Shown: positions 55,277 to 64,000, counted from the first letter of the stretch. The stretch is DNA of 64,000 bases from an uncultured Pseudomonadota bacterium (GCA_913060515.1 CAJXRZ010000001.1:200001-264000), one strand, 5' to 3'. Notes: generated by a model not told the origin, from the sequence alone. Made by a program: numbers and translations.

Positions 55277-56316
55277 TGTTGCCCCTCCTCCTCGCCTGTG
55301 CCGACCCCACCCCCCAGCCCACTCCCGGCGTGCACATCGAAGAGGTGTTGCTCGCCCAGGCCTCCACCGTCCCGATGGTTCTGGAAGGCGCAGTCATCAA
55401 CGCCCGCCAGACCCCCATCGTCGCCGGCAGGGATCTAGAGGTGCGCGTCACCCTGTCCACCGACAGCGACTTTGAGCGCCACTTGGTGAACGTCAACGTG
55501 GAGCTGCTCGACGCCGAGGACCAGGTCTCCATCGCGGCACAAGAGGAGTGGATGTTGGAGCCAGAGGGAGGCTGGATCCAGCTCTCCGTGCCCGCCGACT
55601 TGATCCAGCCCGGCACCGCCATTGCCGTCTCCGTCACCGAGGTCAACCCGGAGGCGCGGCCAGGCGCGGTTCAGGATGCGCGCAAGCCTCAGGCCCGCTT
55701 TCTGGAGCTGGACGCCCAAGAGATTCCCGCGCTCAACGTCGTTCTGGTGCCGCTGTCCTACAACGAGAGCCCACCAGAGCTGGCGCCGCTCCAGGAGTAC
55801 CAAGACGCCCTGATGGCGTGGTTCCCCACCCCCGAGGTGTCGCTGGAGCTGCACCCCGTGGGAATGGACCGAGACCAGGGCACCAGCGTCGAAGATTTGG
55901 CCGATGAGGTCGCCGCCTTGGGAGCCCTTCGCCTACAGGATGACGCCATCGGGACCGTCTACTTCGGCATCTACAGCGGCAGAGGGGGTGGGCTGGCCGG
56001 TTCCCGGGAGTTCTCGCCGGAGCTTCGCGCGGCCGTTGGACCCGATGTTGACAGCACGGGGCACCTCAAGGTCATCGGCCACGAGATCGGCCACCTGATG
56101 GGCGCCATGCACACCCCGGCCTGCGCTCCGGACTCCACCGATCCCAGCTATCCATTGGAAGATGGCAGCGTTGGCGTGGAGATCTGGGACCCCCGCACGG
56201 CGGCGTGGTTGCCCCCCGAGACACCCGACCTGATGGGCTATTGCGAGGACGCGGCCACCAGCCCCTACACCGCGAACATCTTTGCCCAAGGCCTGTTGAC
56301 CGGAGAGCAGCTGTGA
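55276..56316 (+). CDS. Metzincin-like metalloprotease lipoprotein
   Basis: A 346-residue protein with a seven-residue leader (MLPLLLA) and Cys 8. A zinc-protease motif HEIGHLMGAMH starts at His269, consistent with HExxHxxGxxH, with Glu as the base, and LMGYC about 50 residues later looks like the metzincin Met-turn. Residues 20-240 are beta-rich. A family such as M43/M66 is possible but I cannot fix it. The ATG shares a base with the preceding TGA, and its end overlaps the next lipoprotein gene by four bases. It is likely an anchored periplasmic or surface protease. Confidence 0.8.
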   Translation: MLPLLLACADPTPQPTPGVHIEEVLLAQASTVPMVLEGAVINARQTPIVAGRDLEVRVTLSTDSDFERHLVNVNVELLDAEDQVSIAAQEEWMLEPEGGWIQLSVPADLIQPGTAIAVSVTEVNPEARPGAVQDARKPQARFLELDAQEIPALNVVLVPLSYNESPPELAPLQEYQDALMAWFPTPEVSLELHPVGMDRDQGTSVEDLADEVAALGALRLQDDAIGTVYFGIYSGRGGGLAGSREFSPELRAAVGPDVDSTGHLKVIGHEIGHLMGAMHTPACAPDSTDPSYPLEDGSVGVEIWDPRTAAWLPPETPDLMGYCEDAATSPYTANIFAQGLLTGEQL

Positions 56317-56978
56317 TCTGGTTTCTGCTGGCCTGCGCGGAGCCAGAGGCCCCGGGCCGAATCGATGTGGACTCCCCAGAGAATGGGCTCTCAGCGTCCG
56401 TCTGGGTGCAGGGCAACACCAGCTTCACCGTCGGTGCTCTGGTCTGCCACCAGGACAACTGTACAGAGACAGGAGACGACGGCTACGCCCACCTCTTCGA
56501 TCTGCCAGAGGGGCCGATCGCCATCACGGTCGACAACGAGGATGGGGACGAGCTGCTTGTTCCCCTCACTCTGAAGAGCAACTATGTCTCCAGGTGGGCC
56601 TCCCGCAGCCTGGCCGACTGGGTGCTTCCCGACTGGCTGGGTCCGATGCAGGATGACACCGGCGTGGTCATGGTCTTTCCCGGAAACGTGGAGGAGAACA
56701 CGGTGACCCTGGCCGGGGTCACACTGACCTCGAGTGCGGGGGAGGTGTGGGCGGTGCATGACTTCGAGCCCGCCATTCTCGAGAACCAGTCCAGTACGGA
56801 GAGCTTCTTCTTCCTCTACGACCTCCCCCCGGGTGAGATCGAGCTCACCGCCACCCACCCCGATGGTGGGTGCTTCCCCAAGAGCGTGGGTTGGCCCGGT
56901 AGCGACGCGGACAGCCTTGTTGTGCCCGTAGAAGCGGGCCGCGTCACGGCGGTCAACCTGGAGTGCGTGGTCTTCTAA
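56313..56978 (+). CDS. Small lipoprotein (MIWFLLAC start)
   Basis: A 221-residue protein starting at GTG (56313), overlapping the protease stop by four bases. The leader is seven residues with no basic residue, Cys 8. The remainder is beta-rich and carries a repeated pattern in which a short beta domain is followed by LPEGPIAITVDNEDGDE and LPPGEIELTATHPDGGC; the repeats (DLPEGPIAI, DLPPGEIEL) suggest two carboxypeptidase-regulatory-like modules. No enzyme motif. It converges on the outer-membrane barrel gene with a 4-base overlap. Confidence 0.72.
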   Translation: MIWFLLACAEPEAPGRIDVDSPENGLSASVWVQGNTSFTVGALVCHQDNCTETGDDGYAHLFDLPEGPIAITVDNEDGDELLVPLTLKSNYVSRWASRSLADWVLPDWLGPMQDDTGVVMVFPGNVEENTVTLAGVTLTSSAGEVWAVHDFEPAILENQSSTESFFFLYDLPPGEIELTATHPDGGCFPKSVGWPGSDADSLVVPVEAGRVTAVNLECVVF

Positions 56979-58336
56979 AAGGTCTCGCCAAAGGCCGTGT
57001 AGATGCCCCAGGCGCTGTCGGACACCGCCACATCAATGCGCACTACGTTGCTCTCTTCCGGAGGAAGAATCAGGCGAATGCCGCCGCCTCCGGCTGGGTG
57101 CAGCTCCTCCAGGTCCACCCAGGCCACGTTCCCGAAGAGCACCAGCTCCAAGGGCCCCCAGACCATCCAACGCTGCTCCAAGTCGGCGGTGGCCAACATC
57201 GGCGTGCGGTAGCGGCCCACCCAAGCGCCGCGGTGCAGATCGCTTCCGCCGGCGCTGGGCAGTCGGTAGACCGGGGCGTCTTGCAGCTCGTGGTCCCAGG
57301 TCACACGGGCCGCGCTGACCCCGCGCAGCACGGGCAAGTAGCCTGCTGCGCGTACCCCATAGGCGGTGTGCTCGTAGCCCCACTGACTGCGATCCACCGA
57401 GGCCGAAACCCAGCCGCCTCTGCGGTCTGCGCCCCAGCCGCTGGCCTTGTCCAAGCGGGCCGAGGCAAAGGCACCGTGGGCCGCCTTGAGGGGGTCGCCC
57501 TCCAGGGCGTCCCAGCGCATTCTTCCGCCGACTTGAACGCTGAAGTCACCGACCGAGGTGCCGGGCCCCAGGGTGCCTTGCACCAGGTCAAAACGGGTGG
57601 TGTTTCGCTCGCCGGCGGCATCGTAGAGGTCGATGACCGTCGTGGCCCCGGTCAGGCTTCCGTGGCCGTAGTGGCGACCTGGGCTTCGGGCGCTCACGCT
57701 GCCTACGGCGCCACCGCGGGTGTTGGCCACTGCGCCGATGGACAGCTGCCAGCCGCGTAGACCCAGGTCGGGGTGGATGAAGGTGACTCCGCCGCCAAAG
57801 CCTGCACCCGGTGCACCTGCGACGCCCAAGGAGAGCATCCAAGTGCCGGGTTGAGGCGGCAGGACGCCGTCATTGGCGATCAGGGCCTCGCCCAGTCCGT
57901 CGCGCTCGGGGGTGGCTCTGAGCTCTTCGAGCACCTCGGGGTCGCCGGTGGCCAGGTACAAGCGCGCCAAGGCCGGTCCGGGCAAGTCCTCTTTGGCGGC
58001 CTCCGCGAAGCGTCTGGCCGTGTCCGGGTCCGCTCCGAGCTGTGCAGGTAGGAAGAGGTGGAAGTCTGCCCAGGCCAGCCAGTGCCATGGGTCCCGGCTC
58101 TCGATGTACAGCGCGCGGTCCACCTTTGGGCCGTGGGCCATCATTCCGAAGTTGCCGGAGAGCTGCATCAGCCGGAGGTGGGCCATCGCTTGGGCCGCAG
58201 GGTCCTCGCTCTCGCTGGCCTGCCGGTAAAACTCTCGCGCGGCCACGCGGTCTCCGCTGTAGCGGGCCGCATCTCCCTCTGAGATCGCGTCGGTCCCTGG
58301 ACTGGCCAGGGTGATGGAGATGAGGGGGAGCCACAT
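56975..58336 (-). CDS. Outer-membrane beta-barrel protein with TPR-like N-terminus
   Basis: A 453-residue protein. It starts MWLPLISITLASPGTDA, a signal peptide. Residues 20-160 look like a helical repeat region (AAREFYRQASESEDPAAQAMAHLRL). Residues 170-453 alternate short polar and hydrophobic strands, typical of a transmembrane barrel, and include GRYRTPMLATADLEQRWMV and GGGGIRLILPPEE as in the C-terminal barrel of the BamA/Omp85-type surface antigens; the last residue is Phe. The start at 58336 is the first ATG after the divergent region; longer frames are antisense of the M16 gene. Confidence 0.75.
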   Translation of the reverse strand: MWLPLISITLASPGTDAISEGDAARYSGDRVAAREFYRQASESEDPAAQAMAHLRLMQLSGNFGMMAHGPKVDRALYIESRDPWHWLAWADFHLFLPAQLGADPDTARRFAEAAKEDLPGPALARLYLATGDPEVLEELRATPERDGLGEALIANDGVLPPQPGTWMLSLGVAGAPGAGFGGGVTFIHPDLGLRGWQLSIGAVANTRGGAVGSVSARSPGRHYGHGSLTGATTVIDLYDAAGERNTTRFDLVQGTLGPGTSVGDFSVQVGGRMRWDALEGDPLKAAHGAFASARLDKASGWGADRRGGWVSASVDRSQWGYEHTAYGVRAAGYLPVLRGVSAARVTWDHELQDAPVYRLPSAGGSDLHRGAWVGRYRTPMLATADLEQRWMVWGPLELVLFGNVAWVDLEELHPAGGGGIRLILPPEESNVVRIDVAVSDSAWGIYTAFGETF

Positions 58337-58413
58337 GGCGCTTTCATAGCCGGTCTGTGGCTTCCACCCTACCCACTGTGTTAGGTCAACCGCGACTTTG
58401 ACGGGGAGGAGCT

Positions 58414-61212
58414 GTGCGTTCCAAGGGGATGGTTGTCGTTGGATTGAGTTCCCTCTTGCTGGGGGCGACCTACGTAGGCATCCGCTTGCCAGAGGAGCCG
58501 GACTTCGTCTGGAAGGCCAAGGCGGAGACCACGCCAACGTCCACGAAGTGCTTCCCGACGGGGTTGCGCCTGTCCGTTCAACAGCGCCCCAACATGGAGG
58601 TCGTGGCCGTCACCAGCACCCTGAGCGTCGGCGCCAGGCAACGCGAGCTGGGTGGAGGTGAGGGGGCCCATATGTTGGAGCACCTCTGGTTCCAGTCCAA
58701 GCCGAACGGGGTGGCCGTGTGGGACCAACTCCGGGCCATGGGGGCAGAGTTCAACGCCTTCACTGCGGCCGACGTCACCGTCTACACCACCTCTGCCCGC
58801 AAGCAGGAGCTCAAGTCTGTGTTGGCCTTGGAGATGGCCCGCCTCAGAGATCCCTTGGTCGCCGTGGACCAGAACGCCGTGGACAGAGAAGCACTGGTGG
58901 TCGCCAGCGAGGCCCGACTGAGAGGGATTCAGTACTGGGTGGACACGCCGGTGTTCAACGACGCTCTTTACCCCGAGGGGCACGTCTACCATGGCGCCAC
59001 CAAGGAGAAGCGGGCGCCGGATCTGGCCTCGTTGACGGAGCTTGGCCAAGAGTATGGACACGAGACCGCCTCCCTGCTGGTGGTCGGTGATGTCACCCCG
59101 GAACAGGTCCTCGCCATCCTCTTGGAGGTTGAGCCCCGTCTTGGAGAGGTCGTGCAAGGAGACGAGGTCACCTGCTACGCCCCCAGCGGTCGTGCGCGCC
59201 GCCCGCCGACTCCGGTTGCGGAGCACGCTGGCCGAGTACCTGGGCGTGGCTTGCAGCCGGGGGTTGGTGTGGCCTGGACCCTACCTGGCGCTTGGGCCGG
59301 TCAAGACGCACTGGCGGCCTATGTCTCCCAGGTCCTAGAGCGGAACATCGAGACCATCCGGGCCGAGCGCTACTACGGCACCGAGATCCGCCACGACGCC
59401 TTCGACGCCATGCACCAATGTGGAATCGTTCAGCGCCAGTTCGGCAGCGTGTTGGCCTGTGAGATCTACGGCCAAGGACGTGGCAGAGATGGCACCTTGA
59501 ATGCCAACTTTGTGGCGAACGTCCGACGGGATGTGCACTCCGCCCTGGGCCAGGTTGCCATGCCGCCTGGTGAGCTGAACTTTGTCTCCGACCTGGAGCT
59601 CGCTGACCGTCAGATGACCCAGATCGAGCTCCTAAATGGCTTCCGCGCAATGGGGGACGTCAGCTCACCGCTCTTCGGAGAGATGGCGCCCTTTGTTCAT
59701 CTTCACTTCCAGGGCTACCACGACTACGCCGCCAGCAACCTGGACGCGCTCTACCAGGTCACGCCCGATCAGGTGGCCGAATTCGCCAGCAACTACCTGA
59801 CTCCTGAGCGAATGGTCAGCATCGAGTTTACGCCGGGTCTGGAGTCGGTCGCCAACTCCGCTCAGCGTCCGGACACCCAGGAAGAGCGCACGCCCGTGCC
59901 TCTCAATCCAGGTCTGGCCAGCAAGGTCGTCACCCTGCCACCGGTGGTTGAAGGACTCACCTCGGGTGGGCTCAAGGTCTTGGTGCTCTCCCAGCCGGAT
60001 GCTTCCCAAGCACGGGTGCGTCTTCGCTTTCTCGGGCCAGCCTCACAGGAGCCCCGGCCATGGGTGGACGAGCTCCTCCACACCAGCGTGGGCCACGTCA
60101 AGGAGCCGTGGGTGGGCGGCACCCCCCTCAAGGCACGGACCATCGGAATCGAGGTCGGGTACGGCCTGGACAACGCCGGCCCCTATTGGGAGCTGCGTGG
60201 CAGCGCAGAGAACTTGGAGCAGATGCTCTACTTGATGCGCGCCTTGACCTTGCAGTTCGAGACCTACGCCCAAGCGGCTGCTGGATGGGAGGTCGACTTG
60301 ATCGACACCTACCTACGCACGGACGCTGGGACCCTGATGAACGCCGTGCTCTTTCCCGGGACCCCCCTGGGCAAACGGGCCAAGTCGGAGGCCTCCGTCT
60401 CGGGGACCATGATCAAGAAGCGCAGCAAGCGCATCTACGATCCAGCCAACGCTGCTTTGGAGATTGTCGGAGGTGTCGATCCCGAGCAAGCCCTGCTCTG
60501 GTCTGAGTTCTACCTTGGTGAGTGGGAGACGCACGGCAAGGAGCCCAAGAGCTACGTGCCCGAGGACCGCGTGTTGCCCGAACGCACCATCCAGTGGCGG
60601 GACCGGCCTTGGAGCTCATCGGTGGTGCGCTACAGCTGCCGTCTCCAAGATGTGGGTCAGGCAAATCCAGCGGCTCAGGCGGTGCTGGTCGCACGCTTCC
60701 AAGAAGACTTGGTCAACACCCTTCGCCGCGACTCGGGCATGACCTACTACCCCACGGTCTGGCTCGAGAGATGGCCCGAGGGGCCCACCACCCTGAACGC
60801 GCAGATCGACGTCGCGCCTGGGAGCGTCGGGGATCTGACCGTCGCCTTGCTCCAGGTCAGCGAAGCGCTCCCTGGAACCGAATCCCAGGTCCAGGCCACC
60901 CGCGCCGCCCAGGTCGCACACAGTGCAATCGACCTCATCACCCTGGGACAGATGCTGCACCGACTCGACCAGCACGTGATCTACGGCCAGAACTTCTACC
61001 AACGTAGGGCTGCTGGCTTGTTGGACCTAAAGGCCCAGGACCTGGAGAAGGAGTTGGAGGGATGCCAAGGCCGCGAAGTGGTCTTCATCGAAGGTTTTGG
61101 GCAGTACATGCGCGCGTCCATCGAAGGCGCAGATCTGAACGCTGAGGAGCTGGAGTCGCCTCACCGTTCCGACGATGAGTGGGTGCGCGCCCAGAACAAG
61201 AAGAAGAACTAG
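58414..61212 (+). CDS. M16-family zinc peptidase (membrane-anchored)
   Basis: A 932-residue M16 peptidase. The zinc motif HMLEH is at 86-90, with a downstream Glu in VVASEARLRG, matching the HxxEH...E arrangement. An N-terminal segment MRSKGMVVVGLSSLLLGATYVG is a signal anchor. The N- and C-terminal halves are the two M16 domains; the second lacks the zinc motif, as expected for the inactive half. The GTG start has GGGGAGGAG upstream. It may degrade peptides in the periplasm. It is divergent from the barrel gene with 77 bases between starts. Confidence 0.85.
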   Translation: MRSKGMVVVGLSSLLLGATYVGIRLPEEPDFVWKAKAETTPTSTKCFPTGLRLSVQQRPNMEVVAVTSTLSVGARQRELGGGEGAHMLEHLWFQSKPNGVAVWDQLRAMGAEFNAFTAADVTVYTTSARKQELKSVLALEMARLRDPLVAVDQNAVDREALVVASEARLRGIQYWVDTPVFNDALYPEGHVYHGATKEKRAPDLASLTELGQEYGHETASLLVVGDVTPEQVLAILLEVEPRLGEVVQGDEVTCYAPSGRARRPPTPVAEHAGRVPGRGLQPGVGVAWTLPGAWAGQDALAAYVSQVLERNIETIRAERYYGTEIRHDAFDAMHQCGIVQRQFGSVLACEIYGQGRGRDGTLNANFVANVRRDVHSALGQVAMPPGELNFVSDLELADRQMTQIELLNGFRAMGDVSSPLFGEMAPFVHLHFQGYHDYAASNLDALYQVTPDQVAEFASNYLTPERMVSIEFTPGLESVANSAQRPDTQEERTPVPLNPGLASKVVTLPPVVEGLTSGGLKVLVLSQPDASQARVRLRFLGPASQEPRPWVDELLHTSVGHVKEPWVGGTPLKARTIGIEVGYGLDNAGPYWELRGSAENLEQMLYLMRALTLQFETYAQAAAGWEVDLIDTYLRTDAGTLMNAVLFPGTPLGKRAKSEASVSGTMIKKRSKRIYDPANAALEIVGGVDPEQALLWSEFYLGEWETHGKEPKSYVPEDRVLPERTIQWRDRPWSSSVVRYSCRLQDVGQANPAAQAVLVARFQEDLVNTLRRDSGMTYYPTVWLERWPEGPTTLNAQIDVAPGSVGDLTVALLQVSEALPGTESQVQATRAAQVAHSAIDLITLGQMLHRLDQHVIYGQNFYQRRAAGLLDLKAQDLEKELEGCQGREVVFIEGFGQYMRASIEGADLNAEELESPHRSDDEWVRAQNKKKN

Positions 61213-61276
61213 AACGCAGACTCATTTCGGGCCGAAGGTGGCCGTTGCATCGGTGCGTGCATACTTCTCGCGCGCC

Positions 61277-63649
61277 ATGAATCCCCTCGACATCAGAACC
61301 CTCGATACCTTGGACTGGCAGTCGGTGCTCCAGCACCTCTCCAGCGCCTGCCGCACTCAACGTGGTGCGGCCCACGCCCTCGTCCTGCCCTTGGTTCAAG
61401 ACGGCGCGTCCTGCGACGCCCTCTACACCGCGGTGCAAGAAGTGGAAGCCTTGGAGGAGCTTGGGGAGCGCATCCCTGTGGGCTCCGTCGGGGAGATCGA
61501 GCCCTTCGTGCGCCGCACAGAGGCCGGTCAGGTCCTTGAAGCGGTCGAGCTGGCGGCGGTCGGTGCCACCTTGAACGCTCTGGATGATCTGCGCATCTGG
61601 TTGATGGAGCGCGACGAGCAAGGGCCGACTCTGGCCGACGAGATGCAGGCGATGGCCCTGGACCCCGAGCTCACCGAGCGCCTGGTCTACAGCTTTGATG
61701 AGCGCGGCCAGCTCTCGGAGTCCATGTACCCCGAGCTCTTTGAGCTGCGCGAGCGCATCACCTCCATCCAGCGCAACGTCACCAACACTCTGGAGCGCCT
61801 GCTTCGAGACCCGGAGATGCAGCCCCTGCTTCAGGACCGCTTCGTCACCCAGCGCAGCGACCGCTATGTGCTGCCCATCAAGGTCGACGCCAAGCGCAAG
61901 GGCCTGGGCATCGTGCACGACACCTCCAGCAGTGGGGAGACCCTCTTCATCGAGCCCGCAGAGGTCGTCGAGCTCAACAACCGCCTGCGCATCGCTCAGA
62001 CGGACTTGGAGCGGGCCATCCGCCGCATCCTCATTCAGCTCTCCTCCTTGGTGGGCCGCTTTGTGGAGCCGATCTTGGCGGCGCTGGACCTGGCGGTCCA
62101 AGTTGACCTCGCTTGCGCCCGAATGCAGCTGGGACGCACCTTGAAGGGAATCATCCCCGAACGAGGTCGCGGTGGCGTCATTCACTTGATCCAAGCCCGA
62201 CACCCCGTCCTAGCCCTTCGCGGACTGGACGTGGTCGCCAACGACCTGGATCTGAACGCAAAGCAGCGTGGTCTGATTCTCTCCGGTCCAAACACCGGCG
62301 GCAAGACCGTCGCTCTGAAGACCCTGGGCCTGGCCGCACTCTTTGTCCGGGCCGCCATCCCTTTCCCAGCTGAGAAGGGCACCCGCATCGATGTCTTCTC
62401 CGACGTCATTGCGGACATCGGTGATCTGCAGTCCGTGGAAGGGGACCTGAGTACCTTCTCCGGACACCTCTTGGTGCTCCAGGAAATCCTGACACGAATT
62501 CAGCCGGGAACCCTGGTTCTTCTTGACGAAGTCGCCGTTGGAACCGACCCCACTCAAGGCGCTGCCCTCGCGCGCGCGGTTCTAGAACGTGTCGTTGACG
62601 CCGGAGCCCGGGTCGCAGTGACCACGCACTACACGGATCTGAAGGCCTTCGCGGCAGCGGACGGCCAGTTCGCCAACGCGGCTGTCGGATTGGAAGACGG
62701 CCAGCCCACCTACCGGGTGCGCAAGGACGCAGTGGGTCTCTCCCATGCCTTCTCTACGGCCCGCCGCTTGGGAATGGACCCCAGCATCGTGGATCACGCC
62801 GAGTCCCTCGTCGACGAGAGCCAGATCAAGGCCGGCGCGCTCCTGGAGGAGCTCGAGAACCAGCGGGCCGAGATCGACAAGCTCCATCGGGACATCGCCA
62901 CCAAGCGGGACAACCTGGCCCGCCGGGAGAAGGAGCTGGAGCGCGCCAAATCCAAGGTGGAGCGCAGGGCGCAGCAGCTCGCCGAGCGAGAGGCCCGAGG
63001 TGCCCTCTCCCGCATCCAGGGTGCCGAAGACCAGGTCAAGGCCTTGGTCGCAGCACTACAGAAGGACCCCAACCTGCGGGATGCAGGAGCCGCCTTGCAG
63101 GGAATCCGCAAGGTGAAGGACCAGGTCAAGCTCCCCTCAGCGGAGCCTGCAGTCATCGCGCCACCCCCCAGACCCATCCGAGTGGGCGACCGCGTGCGCA
63201 TGAGAGGGGTTGGCCGCGTGGGGATCGTTGCCGCCAAACCCAGAAAGGGACGCGTGGAGTTGGAGGTCGGGGGATTGAAGGTCCAGGCCAAGCTGGCGGA
63301 GCTGGTGCTCCTCACGGAGACCCCCAAAGCCAAGCCCAAGGCCTCGGTCATCCCAAGCGTTCAGCAGCGTCCCGCAGTCGAGGCCGGAGCTGGCGGCGTG
63401 CGCACCCAACGCAACACCTTGGACTTGCGAGGCCAACGTGCCGACGAAGCCCTGGAGGAGACCTCACGCTTCCTCGATCGCATGCTGCAAAGCGGGGAGC
63501 CCATCGGCTGGGTTCTGCACGGTCACGGCACTGGAGCGCTCAAGAAAGCCCTTAGAAACTGGCTTCCAAGGCAGAAGGAGGTCGAACGCTTCCGGCCTGC
63601 GAACGCAGACGAGGGCGGCGATGCCTACACGCGGGTGGAGCTCCGATGA
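61277..63649 (+). CDS. mutS2: MutS2 family protein (endonuclease MutS2/Smr)
   Basis: A 790-residue MutS2. Walker A is GPNTGGKTV and Walker B is VLLDEVAVGTDP, with VTTHYTDLK following. A coiled-coil region (ALLEELENQRAEIDKLHRDIATKRDNL) and KOW-like segment (VGDRVRMRGVGRVGIV) come next. The C-terminal Smr domain has LDLRG and HGHGTGALKKAL. It suppresses recombination and, in some bacteria, rescues collided ribosomes. The start at 61277 (MNPLDIRTL) follows 64 bases after the M16 gene; the frame extends upstream without a ribosome site. Confidence 0.93.
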   Translation: MNPLDIRTLDTLDWQSVLQHLSSACRTQRGAAHALVLPLVQDGASCDALYTAVQEVEALEELGERIPVGSVGEIEPFVRRTEAGQVLEAVELAAVGATLNALDDLRIWLMERDEQGPTLADEMQAMALDPELTERLVYSFDERGQLSESMYPELFELRERITSIQRNVTNTLERLLRDPEMQPLLQDRFVTQRSDRYVLPIKVDAKRKGLGIVHDTSSSGETLFIEPAEVVELNNRLRIAQTDLERAIRRILIQLSSLVGRFVEPILAALDLAVQVDLACARMQLGRTLKGIIPERGRGGVIHLIQARHPVLALRGLDVVANDLDLNAKQRGLILSGPNTGGKTVALKTLGLAALFVRAAIPFPAEKGTRIDVFSDVIADIGDLQSVEGDLSTFSGHLLVLQEILTRIQPGTLVLLDEVAVGTDPTQGAALARAVLERVVDAGARVAVTTHYTDLKAFAAADGQFANAAVGLEDGQPTYRVRKDAVGLSHAFSTARRLGMDPSIVDHAESLVDESQIKAGALLEELENQRAEIDKLHRDIATKRDNLARREKELERAKSKVERRAQQLAEREARGALSRIQGAEDQVKALVAALQKDPNLRDAGAALQGIRKVKDQVKLPSAEPAVIAPPPRPIRVGDRVRMRGVGRVGIVAAKPRKGRVELEVGGLKVQAKLAELVLLTETPKAKPKASVIPSVQQRPAVEAGAGGVRTQRNTLDLRGQRADEALEETSRFLDRMLQSGEPIGWVLHGHGTGALKKALRNWLPRQKEVERFRPANADEGGDAYTRVELR

Positions 63650-63753
63650 GCTTGCACAGCGAGTGGATCCAAGATGATCCCGAGGCTCGAAAAAGCTTCG
63701 ACTCGCCGTTTCTCAAGGCTGAGGGTCACTACCGAGTGATCTTGTTCCGATAA
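63646..63753 (+). CDS. Possible small protein overlapping mutS2 (35 aa)
   Basis: An ATG overlapping the mutS2 TGA (ATGA) opens a 35-codon frame, MSLHSEWIQDDPEARKSFDS and so on, ending in TAA at 63751-63753. It is charged with no membrane segment. Coupled ATGA starts are common in this window, so it could be a real small protein, but it is short and has no recognised relatives. Alternatively it is a truncated remnant. Confidence 0.3.
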   Translation: MSLHSEWIQDDPEARKSFDSPFLKAEGHYRVILFR

Positions 63754-63840
63754 GGGGTTCATTGCAGGCCCCGGCTGCCTTGACGGAGTCTCAGCCCCTG
63801 TTAAAAGCGTTGGGCTGAAAGGGGAACACCCCGACAGCAA

Positions 63841-63873
63841 CCCCGACCGGAAACGTTTTTGAAACGAGCCGGT
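63841..63873. repeat. Palindromic repeat, copy 1
   Basis: A 33-base element, starting CCCCGACCGG and ending GCCGGT, recurs at 63968-64000 with 31 of 33 bases the same. It has outer arms ACCGG/CCGGT and inner arms CGTTT/AAACG around a 3-base centre (TTG here), so it can fold as a hairpin with a small bulge. It lies 127 bases from the second copy. An operator, an end of a repeat family or an RNA element are possible. Confidence 0.6.
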
Positions 63874-63879
63874 CACAAA

Positions 63880-63932
63880 GCCCCGAAAAAACGCCTTGAC
63901 TTCAAACTCCGAAGTCATTAAGAGGCGGGGGC
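63880..63932. other. Structured non-coding hairpin between the two repeats
   Basis: GACTTC (63898-63903) and GAAGTC (63911-63916) pair around AAACTCC. Outer pairings continue with CGCCTT (63892-63897) to AA and GGCG (63920-63927) and GCCCC (63880-63884) to GGGGC (63928-63932), with small bulges. A further hairpin, TCAGCCC/GGGCTGA, is at 63791-63818. The stretch 63754-64000 therefore has three hairpins and no convincing gene; it might encode a structured RNA or be a promoter region for a gene past the window. Confidence 0.4.
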
Positions 63933-63967
63933 TTCAAGGGGGTAGTCAGTAATGACTCTCCTCCTTA

Positions 63968-64000
63968 CCCCGACCGGAAACGTTTTCGAAACGCGCCGGT
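63968..64000. repeat. Palindromic repeat, copy 2 (reaches window end)
   Basis: Same 33-base element as at 63841-63873 with TCG as the centre and CG for AG before the outer arm. Only two bases differ, both in the loop or bulge, so the paired arms are unchanged between copies. It may continue as a longer array beyond the window. Confidence 0.6.

Noticed and set aside
63625..63918. 97-codon reading frame on the minus strand
   Set aside because: It overlaps the mutS2 3' end antisense and runs through the repeat and hairpins; no ribosome site and no family resemblance, so it is not called a gene.

Overview
The window is a GC-rich chromosomal stretch (no plasmid, phage, IS or CRISPR signature seen) from what looks like a member of the Myxococcota or a related deltaproteobacterial lineage. 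The reasons are the large Ser/Thr kinases fused to TPR arrays, many tiny lipoproteins, Asp/Ser/Gly/Thr-rich linkers followed by Cys-rich tails, a stand-alone P5C dehydrogenase and a bacterial XPB helicase. Genes are tightly packed, with many 1-4 base start/stop overlaps, so most blocks read as operons. No rRNA or tRNA gene was recognised.

Layout. 1-5.0 kb: tail of a DUF5690-like membrane protein, then a leftward cluster of lipoprotein alpha/beta hydrolase, degenerate metallo-beta-lactamase-like protein, FAD oxidoreductase, helical protein and GGDEF diguanylate cyclase. 5.1-10.7 kb: the conserved prkA-yeaH-spoVR stress operon plus a fourth gene, closed by a strong hairpin. 10.7-16.4 kb: exported protein, infA, lipoprotein amidohydrolase, small unknowns and a lysozyme-like/peptidoglycan-binding protein. 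16.4-21.3 kb: dTDP-sugar genes (rfbC-rfbA-rfbB) back to back with two family-2 glycosyltransferases. 21.4-30 kb: a probable pseudokinase-TPR protein, an apparently active kinase-TPR protein and a PEP synthase/rifampicin-phosphotransferase-like enzyme. 30-34.5 kb: two small lipoproteins, P5C dehydrogenase and two tandem membrane-anchored paralogues separated by a nested palindrome. 34.5-40 kb: XPB helicase, an XPB-N-terminal-like/WYL protein, an SDR enzyme and xseB. 40-43 kb: a WYL-type regulator with two operator-like sites facing a VOC protein, a SnoaL-like protein and a helix-hairpin-helix protein. 43-50.3 kb: a BRCT/propeller/TPR-like giant, a two-gene PDZ cassette, a lectin-like lipoprotein and a decayed copy of the cassette. 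50.3-63.7 kb: a split MacAB-type exporter, three lipoproteins including a metzincin-like protease, an outer-membrane barrel, an M16 peptidase and mutS2. The end of the window is a structured non-coding stretch with a repeated palindrome.

How the genes fit together. Most of the accessory content concerns the cell envelope: lipoproteins, surface sugars, export, proteases and peptidoglycan binding, alongside signalling (kinases, c-di-GMP, PrkA) and DNA repair (XPB, ExoVII, MutS2). The most unusual observations are a decayed duplicate and a third fragment of the PDZ cassette, a set of lipoproteins whose predicted signal peptides are only 7-10 residues with no basic residue, a kinase/pseudokinase tandem, an operator pair 42 bp apart at the WYL regulator, and the terminal palindromic repeats. 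Domain names are from memory of families and were not searched.
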